NCBI GenBank assembly: GCA_005223375.1
Contig: RXOD01003962.1
Span: 1-34,310, forward strand
From: Amoebophrya sp. AT5.2
Lineage: Eukaryota > Sar > Dinophyceae > Syndiniales > Amoebophryaceae
Reading direction: 5' to 3'
Length of the DNA: 34,310 nucleotides
Part shown: piece after piece, positions 9,653-19,900 of the stretch
Layout: each line of letters starts with the position of its first letter
How positions within the stretch are numbered: the first letter of the stretch is position 1
Translations under genes and position numbers: made by a program
The notes under the pieces: model-generated
What the model saw: the letters and a program-made list of their open reading frames with translations, nothing else
What the model was told of the DNA's origin: nothing
Database searches by the model: none

Positions 9653-12206
9653 TCATGCCCCCCCCCAGCAACAGAAAGCGAACCGCAGTACGTGTGCGAG
9701 TCTTTCCGCCTCGGCCAGCGCCTTTTCGTCATTATGAAACTTTTTCTCCAGGCAGGTTGCACGGTCGAAGCGGTTGAAGGAGGAAAAATGGTTATCGGCC
9801 TTGTTCTCGTAGCAGGTGTACACGATTTTTTCCACCTTTATCTTGCCGTGGTCGTTGGGAAGCACCACAAAATGCCGCATCTCGACGTCGATGTCCACCC
9901 ACTCCTGCACGTGCACAAACTCCGAAAGGTTCCCCGGCTGCTGCACCAGCTCCTCTATTCCTGTGGGTGTGGTCCGTGTCCGATAGATACAAAGTCATAG
10001 TTTTGGCAGCCGCCGTAGCGGCCCCATAGATACGCATACGTAGATTTTGATTTTTTTTATTTTGTGAAAAAAAAAAAGCACTCTGTCGAGGGACCGACAG
10101 ATGAACAAGTTGTAGACGACGAAAAAAAGGAAACTCACCAGTCGCAAGTGAGTCGACGTCCGTCCAGTGGTTGACGTCCATCGATTCCCAGGAGTAACCA
10201 AGCTTTGCCACCCCCTTGAGCACGTGCTCCTTCTTCTGGTAATCCAGCTCTGCGGGAAACATGATGCTCCTCGCTTTATTGAGGTCCTGCAGGGCCTGTA
10301 TTGCCACTTGCGCCGCGGCTCGGTAGCCCTGTCGCGGTAGGAAAATTGAATTCAATGAACGAATTGGTGTTGATGGTTTTGAACTTGATCTTGAATTTTT
10401 AGCGGCGCCTAGTACGTAGGGACTAAAGTAGAAGTACCTGGCCGATGATAAGACTGCGCGAGAGCTTCGTTGTGAGTGGCGTGTTCAGACCCGGAATTAG
10501 GCCCCAACTGGCTGTCCAGACTTTGCTCGCGAGGAGCTGATAAAAGTGCGAGTGGTGCGGAAAGCGCGATACTATTCCCTGCGCCTCCATTAGCCGCATG
10601 CACTGGAAGAGATCGCTACTGTTTACGTACCCGCAAAACTCGTGCCCGTCCTGGAATCCTGTCGTGATTTCGCAGAGAAAGACGTAAATGTTAAGTTTTT
10701 TTGTTGACGCTAGGCTAGTAGTTGATGTACTCAAAACTTCGTGAAATGTGCCGCCGTCGCGGTCGCCGTGTAACTGAGCGATGCTGCACGATGCAAGAAG
10801 AACAACAAGTCATCTCATCGATTTTCAATTTCATGGAAAAAACCGGCAAATAAGTACCAATCGGCCACAGGAAGTAGCATCCAGCAAGCATCTCTCCCTG
10901 CATCTGCTGACGAATGAGAGGTGCGTGTATGTCTCTCAATTCGTGCGTGCTCTGGATGAAAGCGCTCCAGATCTCGTAGTCCGTCCCGAAATTTTGGTAG
11001 GGAAAGTCGCCGAAGAGCGTGTTGATAAAGTTATCCGATGGATTACTGCCGACCTGAAACCATCATCAAACGGCAATGGTGGTCGTCAACAAATTCAGAA
11101 TTGTGCGCGACCGTCATCTCATCGTCAAAGTACAAAACAACACAACGAAGCCGCGCGCGCGCAACAAACTTAAATTAAAATGCACCTTCATCAAACAACA
11201 GCAGGAAGGTGAGGTTTTCTTTCAAAAAAAGGAAGCTACCTGCCCCCAGCCGCCGATGCCCTCTGTGACTGCTTCTACTTTTCTTTTTCCGCCCCAGCGG
11301 ACGGAAAAGAAAGACACCCGCGGCCGTTTTCTGTTGGGTCTGCGGACGAAATGCGGTGGCACCGACTCTCGTCGCTTCTGGCCGTCGTTGTAAACCTGCC
11401 CTTGCCGGTTGTACCAGAAAGGCGCGAGGTACCTTATCTTCACCATTTCCCTGCCTCCTGGATCAGGACAAGTAAATTCAAATGAAATTCAAAATTTGTC
11501 ACGACGGAACCGATTCCGATGATGATGAAAATGAATTTTATTAAGTCACTTCATGTTCATAGGGTTCATCGAGGAAGGTGGAGCATTCTACAGTTGAAGA
11601 TGTTGAGCGGCACCTTTCCATCCGTGGGTGTGGTAAAGCAGGGCGTGAGCGTGATGCGTCCACAATAACATTGAATACGAAGCAACACACAGCAGTCAGT
11701 GTCAGGTGGTGCTGGACCTGGAGGTGGAATACCATATTAAAATTAATATAAGAAAGTAACAAACGAGTACCTTTCCCCCCTTGCTGTGAGCCTGACTTCG
11801 GCGGCTTCGCCCCCAGTTCTGGAAAGGCTTGCTCCGGCGTGAAGCTCGCCTCCACGACCGCCGGTATCCAGCCGTCCGTCTTTGCCACGCAGGGGTGCAA
11901 AATACCCTGCACCATAGACTCCACTGGGAAGTAGCCTTGTTTGTCCTTGTGGAAGCGGAAGAAAACTTCCACCATTTCCCCACGTTCGTAGCCCTGTGGT
12001 TCTTGAGCGTCTCCCACCATGCTGGACGGCTTCGAAGAGGTAGCGCCCCCGCCTTTCCCTGAACGTGATTTGCTGCCGTTTCTAGCGTTCCCGGGACCGG
12101 ATTTCTGCGCCGAACCATTCGCAGACGACGATCCCGTGGAAGTGGGCTCGCCACCAGTTCGAGCAGCCGGATCGAAGCCACCGCTGGACGGTTGACTCAT
12201 AGTCAT
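9653..12206 (-). CDS. Seven-exon conserved-looking protein, putative degenerate ATP-grasp-like
   Basis: Exons: 11771-12206, 11584-11717, 11240-11443 (or 11446), 10858-11053, 10438-10658, 10139-10328 and 9653-9960; all phases agree and give about 562 residues. Exon 1 has a Ser/Gly-rich leader, then MVEVFFRFHKDKQGYFPVES. Exon 2 holds ITLTPCFTTPTDGKVPLNIF. The middle contains GIVSRFPHHSHFYQLLASKV, and the C-terminus VQEWVDIDVEMRHFVVLP followed by a Cys- and Trp-containing tail. I associate this general pattern, and in particular the EMR-x-FVV segment, with ATP-grasp-like proteins common in dinoflagellates. That is recollection rather than a search result, and no ATP-binding lysine loop is certain. 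The exon 2/3 junction is not GT-AG (separate entry). Start ATG ACT ATG at 12206 is the first in frame. Confidence 0.75.
11444..11587 (-). other. Putative non-canonical intron bounded by AATG direct repeats
   Basis: Exon 2 of the seven-exon gene runs into a stop soon after NIFNCRMLHLPR, and the next exon opens upstream of MVKIRYLAPFWYNRQ. No GT donor with a matching-phase AG acceptor gives an open join: the one candidate (GTAGAA donor with CCAG acceptor) creates a stop codon. AATG lies at 11587-11584 and again at 11447-11444. Joining across this 4-bp repeat removes 140 nt and keeps frame, giving NCRMVKIRYLAPF. Confidence 0.4.
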
Positions 12207-13096
12207 AGAGTCCGACAACGAACAAGGTAAAGCCTTGTTGCGTTGCCGAACTAACAGCGGGACAAGCTTGAAGACACCTACACCAAAGTATCTGGTATGT
12301 CAGATCTACGTAAACGTATACATCTCTTTCCCTTCTAGATAGTTAGTACGAACTACGTGAGGTGACAGTTGCAGTATGCAGCTGCGAACGAGTAGTGACA
12401 GCGAGAAAGGTGTTGGAATACTTAAGAGAGTTTGTAGTATGATCGTGCGTAGGAGTTCAGTAGCAGCTACAGCTAAGCTACCTGTACTTGTTTGGAACTT
12501 GATTTACCGCCCTAAGATGCCTATGCGGGTTAATGTTAATTTTGATTTTCAATCTTGCTTCCGACTAAGTATAGCACATGCAGGTCGCTGGCGAGGATGA
12601 TTCCTTCTCTTCTTGCATCTGCATGAGTAGTGGGGGATGTACTAGCCACCTGCTCCGCTTGATGTTGCTTGTATGTTGATGTTGATCTTCAGAAGATCAA
12701 TCTAGTACACGCACACGATGGAAGCGGAAGATCTAGATCTTTCATTTTCAAGGAGCTGCTCCATTTTACGTAAACGCAGAAGAACTCGTCGCTTGGCAGG
12801 ATTTACTGAACGAAACTCGGATCTTCAATTGAAGCCGAACGACTTTCTCGGTGACTGTCCCCGTCCGAGGAAAGAGAAGTCCCGCAGGCACACACAGTCT
12901 TTGCTGGGAAAGTCAGTGCATGCAGATGCAAGCGTGAGATCCCTGCAGGCAATGCGAGTCAAAAATCGTAGTTGCCTTAAAGTTTATTTTCGCGAAAGAG
13001 TTACTTATTGCATTTTCGATGGCGTGTGAAATGCAAATTTCACGAGCGTGGCAGCCATATCTGCCCTCTGCCTTTGCTTTTGCAGCAGCAGTTTGC
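12207..13096. other. Intergenic region with a small palindrome
   Basis: No supported gene was seen. Short frames on both strands lack domains and phased splice partners. A minus-strand frame at 12913-13131 (AKIFPKQTAAAKAKAEGRYG) overlaps the end of the FAM210-like gene and is probably a shadow. A 9-bp inverted repeat lies at 12682-12700. Confidence 0.6.
12682..12700. repeat. Short palindrome, 9-bp arms with 1-nt centre
   Basis: TTGATCTTC and GAAGATCAA flank a single A. It lies in the spacer upstream of the seven-exon gene on its promoter side, about 480 bp above the ATG. One such palindrome in 34 kb is only mildly unexpected by chance. Confidence 0.6.
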
Positions 13097-14746
13097 TTAG
13101 GAAAAATCTTCGCGACCGCCTCGAGCCCCACCGTCGTACTGTTGGACGGGAAGGTGGCAATCTTCTATATCACCGAACTCCACCTCCACCCCCGTCGAGA
13201 CCGGCTCATGGAACCGGGAATTTCGTCGTGGCGTCGTGGTACCCCGCGGTTGTATAGCCCTAGCTGATGCCGATGTAGAAGGTGTAGATGTAGAAACAGT
13301 GGCAGTCGCTGCAGCATCAGTATCCTCTATCTCGTCGTCATCCTCGTCGGCCTTCCGGTCGCTGTCGCACTTATCGCTTCTATCGCTATGATCCTCGTCA
13401 ACCAAACCTGGTCGCTCAGATTTCTTCTCCGCCTCGTCCGCTTCCCTCTTCAGTTCCTCCTCAAGTGATTCTGCTGACAAGTCGGACATCCTCTCTGTGT
13501 TTTTTCGGGCTGTGCCGGTGGTCGTCTGCGCGGGGACCGTTCGCATGCAGGGGGCACGATCTGCTCCATCTAATTCTGCTGCTGTGTTGCAAACCCCATC
13601 TCCAGGCCGCTCGGCGCCAGTCGTGGCAGGTAAACTTCTGCTTTTTGCTTCTTCTCCTGTTTCCACGCGCTCCACGTCAACAGGTAGCTCTTCTGGTTCC
13701 ACCAGTATTCGGTCTGTCTTGTCTCCAGGATCTCCGCCATCTCCGCTCCGAACCCGATTCTTGTACAGCAAGTACCCCTTGCAGATAAGAAAGAACTCAA
13801 GGGTCGCGGTAAGGGGAAACGTGAATTTGTACAGAAGGGTTCCTTCGGCCACGCCCAGCGCCAGTGTGCGTGGATCGTTATTTACCACGCGGGCGATGTA
13901 CCGAACCAACGCGCTACCTTCCGCCTGCTTCGACAGCGCTTGCGCGAGGTCTGCGTACTTCTCCATGAGCCACTTCAGATTCAAATACAGGGAGCCCGAA
14001 CGCCCGTGTTCGTTCGCCTGCTCGGTTGCGCGCTTCGAAATCTCCTTCTGCATCTGCTCCCGCCGGCCGCGCAGGCGCGAACGGATCTTGCGCCACTGGT
14101 TGCGGAACTCCCCGTAGGTCTGGGACCGCTGAAACGCGCCGCGCCGCTCGCGGAACCACCGAGACCGCTCCTGGACGAAAGGGTTGCGCGTGGCCCAATC
14201 CGCCTTCTGCTGCCGCTGAATCCAGGAGAGCAGAGGGCGGTACCGAATCCCCACAAACAGAAAACTGCCGTAGGTGGCGTACCTGATCAAGATAGTTAAA
14301 GATTGATGAAGATGAATGATGAACAAAAAACCCCTTTTTTACATGATTCATTTTGTCCCTGACCCTGCTGTGTCGGCCTGTGCCAGTCCTCATGATGAAG
14401 ATGATGCGGATGCCCAACATACTCACACTGCTGGCACTGCTAGTTGAGTTCGTGTTTTACTTTCGCCGACCCGGCGCGCTGTGATCGTGTTTTTTGAAGT
14501 TAAGTAGCTACTAGCTACCAAAAAATTCGAACTGTACTTTGCTGCGAGGAAGAGGCCACCAATTTTCGCAACATCGCCTTTGGTCAGACCCTGGGCCTCC
14601 AATCGGGTACGTATTGCAGTTTTCGCTCGCGCAAAAAGACCCGTACTGGAGGATGCTGCTGGGTCATCGGCGCTTCCCCTATCGGTCGACGACGCAGGTC
14701 CAGAGCTGCTAGTCGAGCCGCCCTCGGCGTAGGAGCCGCCGAGCAT
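13097..14746 (-). CDS. FAM210/DUF1279-like membrane protein with long charged tail
   Basis: Two exons, 14538-14746 and 13097-14282, joined by a GTACAG...ATCAG intron in phase, give about 464 residues. The first hydrophobic segment (about 63-88) is built across the intron: IGGLFLAAK then YATYGSFLFVGIRYRPLL. A strongly basic helical stretch follows (about 90-160, RERRGAFQRSQTYGEFRNQW, EQMQKEISKRA). Residues about 200-240 read NNDPRTLALGVAEGTLLYKF and PLTATLEFFLICKGYLL, resembling the ALALAEG-x-x-YK-x-T-x-P segment of FAM210/DUF1279 proteins, which are organellar membrane proteins of unclear chemistry. The remaining 220 residues are acidic, Ser/Thr-rich and probably disordered, unlike the short classical family. 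Family assignment is by motif memory. No clear transit peptide is visible at the Gly/Ser-rich N-terminus. Confidence 0.72.
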
Positions 14747-15730
14747 GATTGAGTGATCACTTAGACCAGAGCAAAGGCAACGCTCTCGTCAAGGACAAGG
14801 TCCACCTGGCTGCATTTTTTCAGTCGGAAAAGCTTCGTTGATGCGTACGGCGGAGTACAAGAACCTCCGAACACGATTTTCGTGGCGTGGTTAGCGCTAG
14901 CGGTGTATCTTTCTAAAAAAACCAAAACTTAAATCTATACATTGATTTATTTCTGCACATCATGTCTGTGTGTGAAAGAAGGTTGAGGACCTAAATATCA
15001 CGATGATATTAGTTTAGGCACGTGCACGAGCACGCTGGATCGCCGGAAAAAAGTAGCCGCGTAGCGACTTTCACTCCAGGACTTCAAACCGACACTCACT
15101 TTCACTTTGATGATGTCACCGAGGTATTGTGCGTATGTATCCTTGAAGATCAACATTTTTTAAAAGTGACAGTGAGTAAGTAAGTACTGTGCATGCGGTT
15201 GCGCGTCTGCGATCATGAGTGGTCATCCACGTCCGCATTGATGCAGGTGGAGTGTGCCGCATCCTCAAACTTCGGTGTTGTTCGGAGCCTGCTTTAGACG
15301 AGCTCGTGCAAAGCCTGTCATACATCATGATGCAAGAGCGGGTGCGAAATCGGTTCATTTTTTACCGTTCTGATTTTAATTTTGTTCTCCGTCGATGTCG
15401 TCTATTGCACGTTTGCTTTTGCAGTTTGTTGGATCGTGAAAACATCAGCTACAGCTGCAACTGCGGCTGCTGGCTACTGACTCGGCTAGAAAACGAGGGT
15501 CCGCAACCGCATTTCATTTGGCTGTTCAAGTGGAGAGTGGTCGTCGGGGTCGGTTTGTTACATACTCGTACTGTTTCAGTTGTAGATGGAGTCACTCTTA
15601 TTTCTTGCATCATTTACTTTTACAGGTGCGGCTTTGCCGGAAGGTCAACAATGACATCAGGAGGTTTTAGGCGCTACAACTCATCCTTTTCGTTTTTGAT
15701 TTCGTGGTCGCTTCCTTGGAAAAATTCCTG
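14747..15730. other. Intergenic region between RRN3 and FAM210-like genes
   Basis: About 1 kb with no supported coding exon. The longest frame (plus strand, 15219-15779) runs into the RRN3 3' end on the opposite strand and has no recognisable motif. The region is AT-richer than the genes and should hold the RRN3 3' UTR and the promoter of the FAM210-like gene. I found no tRNA- or snRNA-like structure. Confidence 0.6.
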
Positions 15731-18700
15731 CTATTCCTCGCTGTCATCCTCGTCTCCGGAAGGCGATGACGCCAGTTGATACGAATCTGTCTTCGTGAGG
15801 CGGTCCAAGATGCTTGCTGTCCCCTGCGGTTCGTAGTTTGAGGTCGGTCCACAGCTTTCCTCCATCTCCTCATGGTCGTCGGCGTAGAGATCGTCTGCGG
15901 ATCCGTCATCCTCCACTTCGCACTCCTTCGTTCGCTCTTCCAACTTGGTCTCTCCAACCAGCACGCCACTTGCAGTGCCCTCCTGGCCGTCGCCGCCCTC
16001 TCCTTCTTCATTACCTTCATTCAATCGCCGCCGCTTCTGTTTGTCAGAGAGATACCCGCCCCCGGACTCGAAGCCGCAAAGGCCGCCTTTTCGATCGGAA
16101 GTGGTGCGTTTTTTCGACGATTTCACTGACGAAAACCTCTTGGCAAGCGCAGCCTTTTGCTTCTGCAGAACTTCGCGGCGCTGGGCGTCTTCTTCGAACT
16201 CACGAGCAGCCGCAGCGCCGTCGCAGTTAGGAGTATTACGGTTCACCTCTTCGTCCACTTCGCCATCTTCTTGGACTTCGAACCCAGCAGGCACAGCATC
16301 CTGATCCAATTCCAGATCGCCGTGTTCCTGGTCGTGCTCGCCCCCTTGCTCGTCGTGCCAGAATTCTTCTTCATCTCCGTACTCTACTTCGTCTTCCGGC
16401 GTCTTCGTCGAAGTCTGGTCCACGAAGCTGATGTAGAGGGGTTCGATAATGCACTTCGAGTGCCGAAGCTCGTAGGGATCGAACGGGAAGGTGGGCGTCG
16501 ACAGTTCGTAGCCCGCGAAGGGGTCGAAGGCTTCCTGGTTGGGGAAATTGGGAAAGGTCCACTGGAACATGGGTTTCAGCCGTTCCCCCAACCCCGGCAC
16601 AGCCAGCATGTAGTTCTGGAAGTGCTCTCGCACCGAATAGTACAACCGCCGCAGCGGGCGGATCGGGCTGTTCAGCACCGCGATGAAATTGCACTGGAAA
16701 AACAAGGTGTCAAGGTAGGTCGCGTCGTCGAAGTAGCTGATGTCCGAAAGCGCCGTGTGCTCCGCTGGCATGTTGCTGGTGCTGTTCGCACTCATCTTTG
16801 TTTTGGTTTTCGCGGAAACTTTCTTGAGAAAGACGTCCTTCTTGTAGATCATGATGTAGCAGATATTCTGCACAGCAAGGTGGAACATCTTCACCTCCTG
16901 GTTGTCGGTGCTCCTGAAGTCCGCACAACTGTCGATGTCTTCCACTCGCGATGCGTCGCCCCTCTTGCCCCCGAGCATCTTCTCCTCCACGGCCGAAAGC
17001 TTGCCCAGGCACCAGTCGATGAGGTACTTTGTCGTCTTCAGCGCGTAGGTGAGAGAGAGGAACTTGGCCCGCACGAGCATGGAGCCCAGGTAATTGAGCG
17101 CAGCGCAACGCGTCCGATACTGGCTGCAACCAAGATCGAGGATCATGGTAGAAGACGTGGGGGCGCCGTCCGCCGCGCCCTCTCCGACAGCACGCGGCGA
17201 GTTGTAGAACGTGGATAGAAGACGCAGTAGGAACTCCTCGCAGAACTTGGGGTGCAGCGAACAGAGGTAGAAGAAGATGAACTGAACGTGCTTTCCCTGC
17301 TTGCTCGCCTTGGCAAGAAACAAATCCTCGAAAACGGTGAGGATGAATTGGAGCAGCGAGCGCTTGGAATCGGGAAGAATCATGGGCTGGGCATTGCCGG
17401 GCTCGGAGAGAGAAAAGCTCGTCGCCCCAGGGTTGGAGGAGGCCACGCCGTGCCCGTGCTGCTCGTCGCGCTGCTTATTCTTGCCATCATCTCCGCCGTC
17501 ATCGAGTTGAAAAGCCGGCGTGCGCGGCGTCGACGGAGCAGTCGTCGAGGCTGGACTTGGTTCCTGCTGCGGCGGGTTTTTGCTCATCATCTCCTGCGAC
17601 GACGTCGTAGTTATCGAGCAGGCCATCTCTTCGTCTCCCGCAACGCCAGCGCTGCAGTCGAAGTACCGGCCGAGAAATTCCAACACCACCTGCATGCTCA
17701 CGTCCAGTCCCTGCGCAAAGGTATCCACGTTCTCGCTCGCTGCCGCTCGCAGCTGGTCAAGTTCCTTCTCTTTTGCCCGCGTCTTGCTCTTTTCCTCTTC
17801 TACTACCGCCGCGTCCGGTTCGTTGCCCTTGTTCCTCTTGCCGCTTTCCTTAAGCTTGTTGTTCACCTCTACTTCATCTTCCGCACCAGCGGACGCGAGT
17901 TTCTTTGCCAGATCCGCCTCCAGTTTCGCGATCTTTTCGTCGCACGCTAGCATTTTGTCCTCCAGGTCGTTGATACTGGTGTCGATTTCCACCATTTCCA
18001 CCAGGGCCAGACGCACCAGCCGCAGCGAAAGCCGCGGCAGAATCAGCGCCAGCTGCATGATGGTACTGAGGTAGTACCGGTGCGCCTGGGGGTCCGCCCA
18101 TTTGTTCGGGAACTTCTGCTGCAGCAGCGCGAAGGACTCGTCCGCGACCTCGGGCTCCGGCCGCTGCCAGAGGATGCGGGTGATCAGGCCCTCAACGAAC
18201 CTCCGCGTGGCCGCGTCCACGGTGGGGATGTTGTCCACGGACCGGTGGTAGCTCACCTCGCGCGGCTTCCCATCCGGGTTGTCCTTGTCGCCGGCGAGGA
18301 AGAAGCAGGGCTGCCCCTTGTGCAGCGTGTGTTCGCGGACGCCAATCTTGGTGTACCGGTTGATATCGTCGTGCCCGTGCTGCGCAGACAACGAGATGTG
18401 TACGCGCGAGACTTTTTGGCTAGAAGTAGAAGTTGAAGTTGCAGTGCCTTTTATTTCTGGAGCGGCTCCGCTTCGTCCCGCCGACGTCGAGCAAGATTTC
18501 TTCTTTGACAGCGTCTCCTTGTTGAAGAACTGCGGATGGTAAGATAGCACCTCCTTGATGAACGGAAAGTCGGAGTCCATTTTGAGCCAGTCGCCGATCT
18601 TGTATTCTTCAAACAGCACGTGCCGGCACTCAGCCTTCAGCTCCTTCGCATCTGCGTACAAGCGGTTTTGGATCATGATCTGCTGGCCCAAGGTGCGCTG

Positions 18701-19900
18701 CTCGTCCCACTTCTTCTTTTGCTCAGCGTTCTGGGGCGCCTTGCAGGTCTCCTTGAAATCGAGCGCCTCGGAAAGGGGCTTGAGAACTTCGCTTGCACCC
18801 TGCAAATCGCATTCAATCATCGCTAGCAGGAAGCTCGCGTACCGCTCCCAGACGGGGGCCTGGAAAAACCGTAGTTTTCGTTGCAGCGCAAAACTCTTCA
18901 CGCGCTCAAACTCGAGCTCTTCGTCCGTCTTCTCAGCGCGTTTGGCCTTGCCGGACTTCTTTGAAACTTTCGCAGCACCCAGCGCAGTTCTGGTGGGGGC
19001 GCCTGCTTCGTTTCCGAGAGCAGCCTGAGCAGCTGCGTCGTCCTTCCCCGCTTTGGCAAAGTGCCCAGCACCAGCTCCCGAGCCTGCTCCCGCTGCAGGT
19101 GCAGCGTCCGCTAGGATCTCCTGCTCACAGAGCTGCTCGAGTTCCGCGAAGACTTCTTTCTCGTATCGGAACCACTTGAAGCGCAAGTGCTCGCGCAGCA
19201 AATCGTTTGTGAGCCACAGGTGGAGCCGCCCCTCCTTCTTCAGCATTAGCCGGTACCATTCCGCCGCGTTTTTTTTGTATGGGTTGCACGCGAAAAAGCA
19301 GGTGTACAGTTGGAACTGGTCGCGCACGAACTCCTCCGCTTCCGAGAGCTTTTCGCCCCCCTCCAGCTCCTCACCGCCTGCTTCCAGGCCCTCTGCCGCC
19401 AGGCGCGCGTCGAATTCTCTCGCCCATACCGCCTTTTTCCGCTCCAAATCGCGGCTGTATTCACTCCGCGGGTCCTTGAGGTGAGTGGCGAAAATCTCGC
19501 GAGCAGCGGCTACCCCGTGCTCGATCTCAAGATTCTTGAGGTAGCTCGCCTTCCGCTTCTCTATACGGGCCTCTCGCAACTCGCACTCCTCGGCGACCAA
19601 GGTCCGCCGTAATATTCTCATCCGCTGCACCTTCTTGCAAACCTCCACGCCGAGTTCGACCAATGCCTCGACAAACTCAAGGTCATCTGCACCTGCGTGC
19701 GCGTCTATCACCTTCCATTTTTTTCCCTCGTTGAACAACTGATGCCACTTGCTGACCGGTTTGTCTTCCTTGGCCGGCTTCGCACATGCTACCAGCGCAA
19801 TCTCGGCAGCCGCCGGGTCTTCTGCTTCGGCCATTTCCGTGTCGTCTCCCGAAACTTCACTCGCGGCGTGGTCGGAGCCTCTCTCTTTCAACTTCGCCAT
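15731..19900 (-). CDS. RRN3: RNA polymerase I-specific initiation factor RRN3 (TIF-IA)
   Basis: RRN3 bridges RNA polymerase I to its promoter factors and makes the polymerase competent for rDNA transcription in the nucleolus. This is one uninterrupted 1389-residue frame from ATG 19900, about twice the animal or yeast length. The RRN3 HEAT-repeat core is recognisable in separated blocks: LPRLSLRLVRLALVEMVEID (about 625-645), FILTVFEDLF...VQFIFFYLCSLHPKFCEEFL (about 845-890), YRTRCAALNYLGSMLVRAKF (about 925-945), and the diagnostic FPFDPYELRHSKCIIEPLYI (about 1135-1158). The N-terminal 430 residues are helical and charged and not recognised. Insertions between blocks are rich in Lys/Glu/Ser, and the last 220 residues are strongly acidic, as RRN3 tails often are. 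It has no introns, unlike most neighbours. The overall assignment rests on the order of blocks and the terminal FPFDP motif. Confidence 0.88.
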   Translation of the reverse strand: MAKLKERGSDHAASEVSGDDTEMAEAEDPAAAEIALVACAKPAKEDKPVSKWHQLFNEGKKWKVIDAHAGADDLEFVEALVELGVEVCKKVQRMRILRRTLVAEECELREARIEKRKASYLKNLEIEHGVAAAREIFATHLKDPRSEYSRDLERKKAVWAREFDARLAAEGLEAGGEELEGGEKLSEAEEFVRDQFQLYTCFFACNPYKKNAAEWYRLMLKKEGRLHLWLTNDLLREHLRFKWFRYEKEVFAELEQLCEQEILADAAPAAGAGSGAGAGHFAKAGKDDAAAQAALGNEAGAPTRTALGAAKVSKKSGKAKRAEKTDEELEFERVKSFALQRKLRFFQAPVWERYASFLLAMIECDLQGASEVLKPLSEALDFKETCKAPQNAEQKKKWDEQRTLGQQIMIQNRLYADAKELKAECRHVLFEEYKIGDWLKMDSDFPFIKEVLSYHPQFFNKETLSKKKSCSTSAGRSGAAPEIKGTATSTSTSSQKVSRVHISLSAQHGHDDINRYTKIGVREHTLHKGQPCFFLAGDKDNPDGKPREVSYHRSVDNIPTVDAATRRFVEGLITRILWQRPEPEVADESFALLQQKFPNKWADPQAHRYYLSTIMQLALILPRLSLRLVRLALVEMVEIDTSINDLEDKMLACDEKIAKLEADLAKKLASAGAEDEVEVNNKLKESGKRNKGNEPDAAVVEEEKSKTRAKEKELDQLRAAASENVDTFAQGLDVSMQVVLEFLGRYFDCSAGVAGDEEMACSITTTSSQEMMSKNPPQQEPSPASTTAPSTPRTPAFQLDDGGDDGKNKQRDEQHGHGVASSNPGATSFSLSEPGNAQPMILPDSKRSLLQFILTVFEDLFLAKASKQGKHVQFIFFYLCSLHPKFCEEFLLRLLSTFYNSPRAVGEGAADGAPTSSTMILDLGCSQYRTRCAALNYLGSMLVRAKFLSLTYALKTTKYLIDWCLGKLSAVEEKMLGGKRGDASRVEDIDSCADFRSTDNQEVKMFHLAVQNICYIMIYKKDVFLKKVSAKTKTKMSANSTSNMPAEHTALSDISYFDDATYLDTLFFQCNFIAVLNSPIRPLRRLYYSVREHFQNYMLAVPGLGERLKPMFQWTFPNFPNQEAFDPFAGYELSTPTFPFDPYELRHSKCIIEPLYISFVDQTSTKTPEDEVEYGDEEEFWHDEQGGEHDQEHGDLELDQDAVPAGFEVQEDGEVDEEVNRNTPNCDGAAAAREFEEDAQRREVLQKQKAALAKRFSSVKSSKKRTTSDRKGGLCGFESGGGYLSDKQKRRRLNEGNEEGEGGDGQEGTASGVLVGETKLEERTKECEVEDDGSADDLYADDHEEMEESCGPTSNYEPQGTASILDRLTKTDSYQLASSPSGDEDDSEE

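Noticed and set aside
16157..17218. Plus-strand frame of 353 codons
   Set aside because: Antisense to RRN3, where conserved blocks fix the coding strand.
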